NCBI GenBank assembly: GCA_039621445.1
Contig: CP154955.1
Location: 50,384,689 to 50,448,688, forward strand
Direction: 5' to 3'
Length of the DNA: 64,000 nucleotides
From: Euglena gracilis
Lineage: Eukaryota; Euglenida; Euglenophyceae; Euglenales
Positions 37,813 through 48,500 of the stretch are shown here, piece by piece; positions within the stretch are counted from its first letter, which is position 1; every line of letters starts with the position of its first letter. Position numbers and translations under genes: made by a program. The notes below the pieces were generated by a model. That model saw only the letters and a program-made list of their open reading frames with translations, did not search any database and had not been told where the DNA came from.

Positions 37813-37950
37813 AAACACACACACACACACACACACCACACACACACACACGCACACACACACACCACACCACACCACACAACACAACGCAACGCAACGC
37901 ACACACACACACACACACACACACACCACAACACACAACACACACACACA
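37813..37950. repeat. CA microsatellite at a splice donor
   Basis: CA units with CACAACGCAACG interruptions. On the gene strand the tract begins exactly where the VVGEDEP exon of copy 3 ends, so the intron starts GTGTGTGT. Confidence 0.85.
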
Positions 37951-38113
37951 TGTGATGACGTCGGCCCTGCGACGGTGGCCCGCAGCGACCGCCCGTCGAC
38001 GAAGAAGCTCTCCCAGCCCGCCGGCTCGTCCTCCCCGACCACCGCCCACACCCGGGCCGCCGGCAGCGCCGCAGTCACCTCCGCCCAGAACGGCGCGCTG
38101 CGCGTCACACTCC
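37950..38113 (-). CDS. Copy 3, VVGEDEP exon
   Basis: The acceptor GCCCCCGCAG| is in phase 1 and continues VVYG into SVTRSAPFWAEVTAALPAAR, VWAVVGEDEPAGWESFF, VDGRSLRATVAG. The GED phrase after a predicted strand is a feature of the resembled family. The frame ends near TCACAT|GTGTGT, where a CA/TG microsatellite begins, so the exact donor is uncertain. The segment aligns with the middle of the merged exon at 22506-22742 in copy 2. Confidence 0.65.
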
Positions 38114-41100
38114 CTGCGGGGGCGGCGGACCTCAAACCCATCCAGCCTTCAAACTTCTCTCAGGCTACCACTGAACTTTGGGCCATCAAACCGGTTTCCA
38201 TTTCAGACATTCAGCACATGCACCCGACCCCTCCCGCAAGCCACACAACCCGAAACAATACACAAGCTTCTGGGTGCGGGTATCGACTGGTTTTGGCCCA
38301 GGCCACAGATTAACTTAACTCACCGGTGTGACCCCTCCCCCACCCGGAAGTGTTTTTGGCCCCCCCCTGTAAATTGGCTATATCTCGGGCTAGGCAGGGA
38401 GTTGCAAGGAAATCAAAATACCCTTGGATAGACGTTTTAAAGGCTTCAATTTTAGGTATCCGGGCATTTTGCTCGATTTTGCTTCGTTTTCGAGATTGTT
38501 GGCATTTCTCGATTATTTTCCCAGAATGGGCGGTGAAATGGCCGTTTCTTGGGCCGGACGGGGAAATAGTGACCGTGGAGGAATGTGGAGCGTTCCTAGG
38601 GTTGGCAAAAAAAAACTACCAAAGCGACCTGGCGCGGGGTGGCCAACCTCTCCCCTCCCCGGGTGAGGGTAGGGACTGAATGGTTTTTCCAAAACAGTGA
38701 CTGACTAGTTTTTGGAAGAGTGAAAATGACCCCCCCCCTCCGGGGTCGATAAAAATTGTCAAGGACCCCGCCTAAGCCCAAGCAAGAGGATTTGCCAGCT
38801 TGGTTATTGAGCCAGGGGCAGGCCCCTGAGTGATATTTACGCGATACCCACCTTGGGTGTGGGCATGTGCCGTCATTCTGAAAAAACCAGCCACCCACCC
38901 GGGGGGGGGGGTCGGCCAGTTTGTATGATGGGCAGGCATCATTTTTTCAAGGCACCTTTCCCTTAAACCTTAAAATGCCTTAAAACATGCCTTGAAATGT
39001 GGCCAAAATGCATTAAAATGCCTTAAAACTTTGGGCTGGCAGAATCTTCTCCAACCAAGCAAAATTGAAAAGCGCAAAGTCCCGGCAAAAACAGGTCAAC
39101 TCGGCAAGAAAAAGTATTTCTGGCATCGCTGGAACATTGTCCCTCCAACCAAAACTCCAAAAAGTGTGCCTTTTGACTTTCTCAACTTTGGGCCACAAAA
39201 AATCAAAATTGTTGGTTCGATGCCAGGGCAGCCCTTTGACGCCTTTGAAAATGGCCTTAAAGGCCTTAAAAGGCCTTAAAAATGCCTTAAAATGCTTTAA
39301 ATTTTTTGAAAATTTTTGCTTTAAAACCCTGACGATGGGGTCCAATCATTTTCACACACACAGACAAATGCAAAGAGTTCATCTGTTCATCGACAAAGGA
39401 GATTTAATTGACGCACACTGCAATTTTTTTGGACCATCTGAAGCCATTTTTTCACAACAAGTCCAAGTGTTTTTTGAAACTCAAACATATCCCATCATCC
39501 TTGCTTCCCGTCATTTTTCTATCTGGACTGCTTTGGACAGAAACTTTTCAAGGGGGTGTTGAAATGCAAAAAAAAACCCATTGTGAGTGTCAAAGGAATC
39601 CAATTGGCTGACTCCCTCCCAGGAAGAGGGTGAAACCAAAAACGTCCAAAACGTAAGCAAAATGTGATGGAATAGGTGGCGAATTCTGGGAAGGTTTTCG
39701 GTTTTGAAAGTTTCACAGCCAAATTTGCAACTAGTCCTTTTCTAAAGGGCACCACCTTCTTCTTATGACCTGCTGAGTCGAAAGAATACTTTGGAGCCTG
39801 TTTGGAAGCAGCATGTTGGCTTGAATAATTTGGTGGGGAGGGCAATGAATGATGGTTCCAGTAACCCAGCACCACACAAATCTGCTCCCTCCCAGCCCTT
39901 TCCCCCCCCCTACCACCTTGGTTGCAATAGCTCTGGGGGGTCGGACATGGCTCCAACGGGTTGACTCCAACAGCTCATGGGGACAACAAGCGGGAGGGGG
40001 GGCAGGACGTTAGAACTTTTTTTTTGAAAAGTCATTTATTGGACAGTTTTATACTCCGTAGGTTTCTCTGCACTGATGGTATTCTGCTCGGGGCATACCA
40101 TACACCACCAACTTGTAGTACCCGGCCCGGAGCCGCCGCACCACCTCCCCGTCTGGGACGCCGGGGCTGTGTAGCGCCGGGTCCAGCGCCATGGCGAACC
40201 CCATACCGTTGCCATACAACTTGCGGTAGTCACCTGCACCGGACCAGACAAACATTCACTTCGTGACCCCTGGGGACTACTTTTTCCCCGGGCCCAAACC
40301 TAACCACCCATTTTTTGAAAACCCCACCCACAACACCCCAAGGGGGTTGGGGTTGCCCACCCACCCACCCACAAAACCTATCCAAATAATCCAAACCCCT
40401 TGAAAGATCTTGGATTGGCCTTCGGCTGGGCAAAAACTCACCACCCCCTCTTCTGTGCTGGCGCTGTGTTCCAACTCTGGCCCGTTGTCTGTGCGCGTGG
40501 AGGTGGCCGAAGCCTGGCGGGACTTGGGGGGGGGGGGTCCAGCGTTCCCAACCCACCCATCTACTCTCGAAAACCCCCCAACGACCCCCCCCCCAGGTGT
40601 GCACTGTCCCCACCCCCCAGAGAAGGGGACACACAGGTGCCAGGTGAATCTATGATTCAGACCTTCAACTTCGAACTTCAAGGGTTGGTGGCAGGAAAAA
40701 TATAAAAAAATTCCATTCCAGACAGTCTGCTGGAAGGCGACATGGTAGGAGGGTATGGTGAACTTCACTCATACCCCTCCGTGCACACCCACACACTCAT
40801 AAACACACACCCATGCACAATGTACACACATGCGCGAGCACAACAATAAACAAGCAAACACCTATGTGCACAACATACATACAAACACACACACATACAG
40901 ACACGCGTGCAAACACACACACCCAGACGTAAAGACACACACGCAAACATGGCACACTTACAGACACACAAACACATGCACACACACAAACTCGCACACA
41001 TAACCCCTCCCCAAATAGAAGCAACCCCCCTCTACAAGCAACCACCTAATATAACCAACTGGTTGCTCATATTTGGGGGGTTTGCAAACACACACACACA

Positions 41101-44100
41101 CACACACAACCACACATACACCTGCAGACGCAAACACATGCAGACAAACAAACAAGCACACACAAACGAAAACACATGCACAATGTACACACACACACGG
41201 ACGGGCGCAACAACAAACAAACAAGCAAATGCGCATCATCACATATGCACAACATACACACACCGTCCCAGTCAGCATACATGTAATGGGGCTCCTGCCA
41301 CACATGCAAGTTGGGGCCAAGGACGTCCCGTGGGTGCAGGCCTGCATTGCCCGAAGACCATCACCCAAGGAAGCTATATTTTGGTGCTTAGGGGGCAACC
41401 TTTGCTGGAACAAGAACTCAGAAAGGCATACCGACAGAGAACCTCCCCCCGAAAAACACCACCCCAAAGGTCAATGGCAAAAAACGCTACCCAACTGACC
41501 GTTTTTATTGGGGGGTAAAACCCCGGTGCCCAAATGGTACGCAGTGCCCAAATAAGTGTCGAAGGGCCCGAAAGTGAAGTCCAAAAAAGTGCGCACCCCC
41601 CCAAAGCCAATATTCACTAAACCGCTTTCAGATACTGCCCAAATTAGTGTCACACCCCTGTTGGTCCAAAACTACGGTCCAATAATGCACACCCATGCAC
41701 TTAAATGGGGGTGGGGGTTTAACCAGGGGGATTCTCGGCTGGCATATCATACGTCCGCCAAATTCTCAAAAATCCCAAAAATCGGGCTGGAAGACGAGCA
41801 GGATTGGTTGGTTGTCTCCAAGAGGGAGCAATAAAAGACAAGAAGAAGACAAGAAGAAGACAAGAAGAAGACAAGAAGAAGACAAGAAGGGTGCAGTCCC
41901 GGGCAGGCCGGCGAAGACGGAGTTGGCCTGGTAGTCGATGTGGCGGGCGAGGTAGCGGTCCAGGAACAGCACCGGCCCGCTGGCACAGGGGTCGCCGCGC
42001 CGGGCCCCCCGGGGACCGCCGCTGACACTGTCCCGTCCAGGCTGCTTTTTTACAAAACCAAAAACCACGGGGGGATTCCTTGTGCCATAGGGTGCCAACC
42101 CATACCACCCCCCCCCCCCGTGTGCATTGCCGCTGTTTTTTTGGTTCCTTCTATCCCCTCTTCTGGCCTGGCGCTGTTGTCCGCCTTTAGCCCTGTTGGA
42201 CTCTGTGTTTGTGGAGGTGGCCGGAGCTTGGCGAGTCTTTTCTTGTTGAGTTTGCCGGCTTGACTTTACACTGTGGTTCCCAGCTTGGTGGGCAAGTCCA
42301 CCAAATTGGGGACAAACTTGTGCCTTGTGAGGGGGGGGGCTTGGTTTTGGGTCCCAGCCCCAGCTGATCCAGGCAGTTATCCACTGAAAATGGCCCTCGG
42401 GCCCCTGACACCTTCGGCGCCGGGGGGGGGATGCTACATAGCACTACCCACTAACGCGGCACCTACCCCCTTGCCCATAGCACCCAGCCCCCTGGGGGGG
42501 GGGAGGGTGCAATCTCGTTAAACAGAAGCCTGCCCCTGTCCTCGCGGTGCTGTTTGTCATGCCCAAGAACCTGTCAGTGTCCTGCCCAAGAAACGCCCAC
42601 CAGTGACCGCTTCCAGATGGAGGCAAAACAACCTCCTAAGAGCTCCTTCCCACCAGGTGTCGTGGCCAAAACCAAAACAAAACTTCTCTTGGGACCCCGG
42701 CAACGAATCCAGCAGCGCGCATCATGAAGCGCACAAGGGAGTCGGGTTCCGCGCGGCTTGCGGGGTCGTGCTGCCCAGCCCACACAAAATTAAGCTTGCA
42801 CCAGCCAGGGTTTTTTTAAGACCAGGGGGGGGACCCACTCAATTCCCCCAAAAAAGGCCAAAAATCGCGAAAATGCTATACAAAAAGGGCACCTTTTCAA
42901 AATTTTCTGCGCCAAAGGCGCCGAAAAGTATATCCCACCACCCCCTGGGGGGACCCCCTGGGGCGGGGGCTCAGCCGGACCCACCCGTCCTACCCCCCGG
43001 GTCCAAGACTAAAAAAAAAACTCTGGCTCCAGCCCACTCTTCCACGCTTCTGCCACAGCTGCGCGGGGTCATCGCCTCACCAAAATACTCCCCCCCCCCC
43101 ACGGTACGACGCCACACCAGGGGGCTTATCGGCGCAAAGACCGGAAGAATGTACCATGAAACAAACCTCAAAATGTGCGGGCAACTCCCAAAAAACACAG
43201 TACAAATCAAAAAAAAAGTTGCAGAAGAAACGAGATGGTCCTCCCTCGGTCTCTGCCCAAAGTCGCCCGGGCCACAAGTCAAGTGGTTCCGGAAGAACTC
43301 CCAGACCTCCTGTCGGAGCCGGCCGTACTCTGCGTCCGACAGGGAGGCCGCGGGCGCAGGGGCGGGTGGGGGCGGGCAGCCCCAGGGGGGGGGGGTACTC
43401 CTCTTCTGAACTGCACACCCCCTCCCCCACTGGGATTGTGCTTTCTGCACTTTGGACCATTTCCGGCAACGTTGGTGCACGTTGGGCTAGCGATGGCTGG
43501 TTTTGGAAAGTTTTGTCCGGTTGGGCCGATCTTTTGATCAGTTTCGACCATCTTCGCCGTTTCAGACAGTTGGTCCATTGCTGGCAATTTTGGTCAGTCC
43601 GGACAAAAATTACGGCAGACAAAAAACATTGGAATCCACCCCAATTTTCCTATAAAATTTTCCCATATTTTTTGTCCTGTACATATTTCCGACGCCCGTT
43701 GGAAGAGCCACTCTCAGAGGCAGTCAAATTTCATTCACAATAGACCAGGTTATGCAATATTGGCAACCCTTGGGGTTTATTTTGTGATGCAAATTACAAA
43801 AAACATCACCAGAAATACATTTTGACCATTTTTTGGAATTTCGCGTTGACCTTTTGCCAGAAAATATTCGTTAAAGCTGAAAAAAAATTTCCCCTGAAAT
43901 TTGGGGTTTTCCCATAGTTATTTTAATAATCATAATATCATTACTATAATAGCAATAATGATTATGATAATTCTTTTCAAAATTAGAATTTTACAATATT
44001 TTATTCCTGTAATTTTCCCGTAATTTTTGTCTCCGGTGGTTTTTGTCTGCACTATTCCTTCCAAAAAAGGCCAGAAACTTCATTCCTAAAAAGTGTGCAC

Positions 44101-45491
44101 ACGTGAACTTATTGGGGGGGTGCAAGATGAAGATTGCCTGTTGGGTCTTGGCATGGTAGGGAGAGGGAGAATTTATTTGCCTCCTGATGTCGCACACTGG
44201 GAGGAAGCCAAGGGGACAAAATAGTCTGAAAAATTGTAATTGAAAATGTAATTGCGTTGAAAGGAATTTTTTTGGTCCCGAAGCTTGCAAAAATGGGTAA
44301 GCCTGGAAGACCTTGAAACCCTCCCATTTTTTGTTAGGAGGTTAAAAACATGCAAAGAAAAGCAGGAGGCATCACCTTGGGCCTTGTGGTGAAAATTTGG
44401 CCGGCACAGGATTGCCCAGGGGAGGTTGTCCCCCATACCCGTGAAAATCATTCGGGCAGAGACATGGGGTACCCGGCATGTGGAGATCAATATGTCTCAC
44501 GTGGTGCACACGGTGTGTGACGCGGTGTATGTGGTGTGCGACGCGGTGCACGCAGTGTGCAACGTGGTGGAGGCGGCGGCGGGGACCCCATCCACTCCTG
44601 GAGGGCTGCCATCTCTGCAAAACACTCCTTGGGGTGGTGGAACATGGTGAGCGGGTCCGGGCAGGGTTTGGCATCCGCCCAGCACACAGCGTGGGGGGGT
44701 CTAGACGAATGCCGCCAATGCTGGGGTGGGGAGGGGGGCATCTGGACCATCCCCCCTTAGTTGCACTGAGGCTTCTTGTCTGCTTATGGCCGGCGTTAAC
44801 TTGGCTTCTGGCCCAATTTGTTGTGTGGTGAGTGGCCAGGGACCCCTTGCACCACCACTGCTGTTGTGTTGCCCCCGCCTGGCCGGGTGAGGAACTCTGG
44901 TGTAATTCCAGCGCTGTGGGGACGCACACCCGCCTTGTGTGGTTGGTGTGGTTCTCGTGGGTGGACTCTCCTAAACCCCCCCCCCCGATGGTTCAGGAGC
45001 ACAAACACCCCGAAAACAGCCGCCTGCCGCACGCCACACCCTGGGTCCAAGCCGCTGGGGTCCCGGAATCGGTAAAGCGCCCCTGCAGCGGAGGCGGGAG
45101 GTGGTCAGCACGACTGGCCGGCCCCTGTGCACAGACATCACTGTACCTGCGACCACTCGTGCGGTTCGCATTCGCATCCACACCAGGGGGGGGGCTTGTG
45201 TGGGGTGACCCGAGTGATGTGGGGTGACCGGGGTGATGTGAGGTGTCCCAGGGGGGGGGGGATGCGCAAAACTGCACAAAAAAAAGGGCAAATGTGCAAA
45301 AAAAAGCACCAAAAATACTCCCTTGCACAGCCTCCTCTTTTTAAAATATATTTTTCTGGGTGGCCTAGGAGTCCGTACCAGCGCTGTGGTCAGTTACAAT
45401 AAACTCATAGGGGATAAGGAGACGACAGCGACGCACAATAGCCCGTATACACAAACACTCACACCCTCACCTGTGCACATAACACACCCAG

Positions 45492-45523
<32 letters not shown>

Positions 45524-48500
45524 CACACGCAACACAAACACAGCACAGCACAACATACAAAAAAAACACAAACACATCATCAATTTTATCAGAGCCAACT
45601 GTTTCTTTCAATCAGCCCCCCCACCTGCCCCAGCCACACACCGGCCACCAGGATCTCGAGGTGCCGCAGGCAGTCCCAGCCCGCCTTCCGCTTCGTGAAC
45701 ACCGTCCGCGCCGCGGCGTACTTCGCGAGGTACGCCTCCTCGTCCGCCGTGCCGTACACCCGCACGCCCTTCAGGAAGCGCCCGTGCTTCGACGCTGGAC
45801 CGGGGGTGGGGAGGATGGAGTCACTTAGTGACCCGGGGGGGTCACTATTTCCCAGGCCCAAACCCACCCACCCAGTTTTTTTTGAAAACCCACCCACCCA
45901 AACCACCCAAACCACCCAAAATCGACCGAAAACCCTTGAATAAGGTTCAAGCCATACAGCCCATCACCCACCCGGCCACCCACCCTCGAAAACCCATTCA
46001 CACCCCGGGGTGGGGTCAGACATTCATTTAGTGTGGTTCACAAAAGACGTGTGAACCACAAATTTTTCTTTGATGTCCACAGGTGAACCACAAAAACCTT
46101 TTTGGTGTCCACAAAAAATTTTGTTGCCCACAAAACTTCATTGAGGATCGAAAAAAAATCAAGTTTTACAACTAAAAGCGGGTTGATCTTGAGACACCTC
46201 AGCCAAATTGTGGACCTTGGATCCGGCTCAATCCATAAAGTGTGGCAGCGAATCACACCCCCAGTCTTGTATGGGAATCTCGGAGGAGGGGGGGGGACCC
46301 CCCCTCCAACCTCCAGTTTTCGGTCGCCAAAACTTCTCAATTTCCAGGTCAAAAAGGTAAAAAAAAATCGAAGCAAAGGGGTGTGGGGGGTATGGGAGGG
46401 GGTCGCTGACCTCTTCACCTTTCAAAGTTTACTGTAAGTAACCGTAAATTGCAGGTGTGTAATTTGTAAATCATAACTTATGCGAAAATTGCAATTCTAG
46501 TCCTTTCGGCCGTCCATTATGTGCAAGTCTCATTAAGAGCTCAATGAAATTCAAACCTGGTCCCCCCACCCCCCTATTTTCGAAAGGGGGGTCCCCCCAC
46601 CAGGCTTCTTTTTAAGACCCCCGGGGGGGGGAGGGGGGGGGTCCCCCCCCACCCACCCCGGGTGGCGCGGGACCCCCCCCGGGGGGGGGGGGGGGGGGGG
46701 GGGGGGACCCCCCCCCAAAATCGGGCCCGTTAAAGGCAATTTCCAAAAATTTTCGGCGCTTCGCGCCGAAAAGGTATACCCAGCGCCTCCGGCGCGGGAC
46801 CCCCCCCCCGGGGGGGGGGGGGGCCCGCCCCGCCCCCCCCCCCCCACCACCCCTCCCCCGGGGGGGGGGGGTTTGCTGACTTAAAAAGAAGCCTGCCCCC
46901 CACCCCCTCCTCTGCGGGGGCAAAAAAAAAAAATCTTCCGGCGCTTCGCGCCGGGTGTGTATTTTAGGACCCTCTTGAGGCTCAATACAAAAAATTTTCA
47001 CCCAAATGCATGGGTTCCAGGCCAAAAACGGGGCACTGGGGGGTCGAAAAACGCTCATTTTCGGCTGAAAAACAGTTCTTCCAGGTCCGGGAAACATCGT
47101 TCTGGGCAAAAAAAATTTTACTTTTTCACCCAAAAATGGCTGAAAACGGCTAAATCAAAACAGGCCAAAACTGTACAAAATGGCCCAAATTGGCTGAAAA
47201 ATGCCTGTAACTTGGGCTGGGCGGGGAGTTGCGGTGAAATAAAAATACCCTTAGATAGGGCTTCAAAGGGCTTCAATTCAGGTCGCCGGAACGTCTCCTT
47301 TGACTCCCCACCATTTTCGAGAAATCGATTTTTTGACCCTAACGTTTGGTGTCCACATGTGAACCACAAATATTTTTTTGGTGTCCACAGGTGAACCACA
47401 AAAATAATTTTGGTGTCCACAGTGAACCACAAAATGACAACCTTGGTGTACCACACTAATGAATGTCTTGGTGGGGTCTCATAGGCGAGGAGGCAAGGGC
47501 GGAGACAGTGACTGCACAGCAGGGAAGCTGGGAAACAAGTAAAAAAAAAACCATCTGTCCTGGCATGACCCAAATGGCGAAAGTGTCGACATTTTCCGGC
47601 GAAGACAGGTCGACATTGTGGGGGAGATCGAAATCTGGCCCAAAGCACCAAAAAAAGCAGCTCACTTTAAATTGAATTTTGAATTTGCCCCGTTCAAGGC
47701 TCTGGCTGGCCATTGGCCGACCCTTTGACCTTAAGGCAGAAGGAGGGTGAAGGTGGAATCCATTGCAACACTTGCATCCAATGCAACATTTGGTTCACTT
47801 GGCGACCCAATGCCAGCTATGCTAGCAAACTAGCAATGTTCGCAATCTTTCACCATCCTTGACATTCGGGCCTTTTTTTCTTGAACATATTTTCATTTGC
47901 TGCATTTTGGAATCAGCGAAAGAGTAATACCCAGCAATGTCTTTGGAAAACTGGAATTAAAACAACAAAACTTGGAAGGTTTTTTTCGGGTCTTTCTTTA
48001 TCACCAACGGTCGACAATTAAAATTTTGAATTTTGAAATTTCATCATTTTCCAGACAGGCGCTTGTGACCAGGGACACCAACCAAGAAAGGGAGGGTATC
48101 TGGAAAGGGTATCATTATCCCATTATCAATGGTAAACGACGAGGAAGGTGGATCTCTGCGGTCTGTTCATTTCAAAAAAACATTAGTGCTCTTCAGTCTC
48201 TGAGTAATCATAATACGTATCCATGTGATACGTATTTCATGAGATTTTAACCTCACTTTCACCCCATTGTCAAATCACCAGAAAAAGATGGACCAGGGGT
48301 TAGAGGCTATTTTGCCCCCCAAAAAATGCATTTGACGCTTGATGCGCTCTCCACACCTGTGAGGTTGGCTGTCTTGGTGGCGTTCCAGAAGAGGTCGTGG
48401 TACCATCCCGCTACAGCCCGAGGGAAACAGAAGGACACGGGGTAGGCCTGGAGGGAATGGAAGCATCTTAAGGGCTGCACAGAGGTTGATACTGTGACGT

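Noticed and set aside
46018-47468. Target-site duplication of the GTGTCCACA element
   Set aside because: The matching flank sequences are inverted, not direct, so they belong to the terminal inverted repeat.
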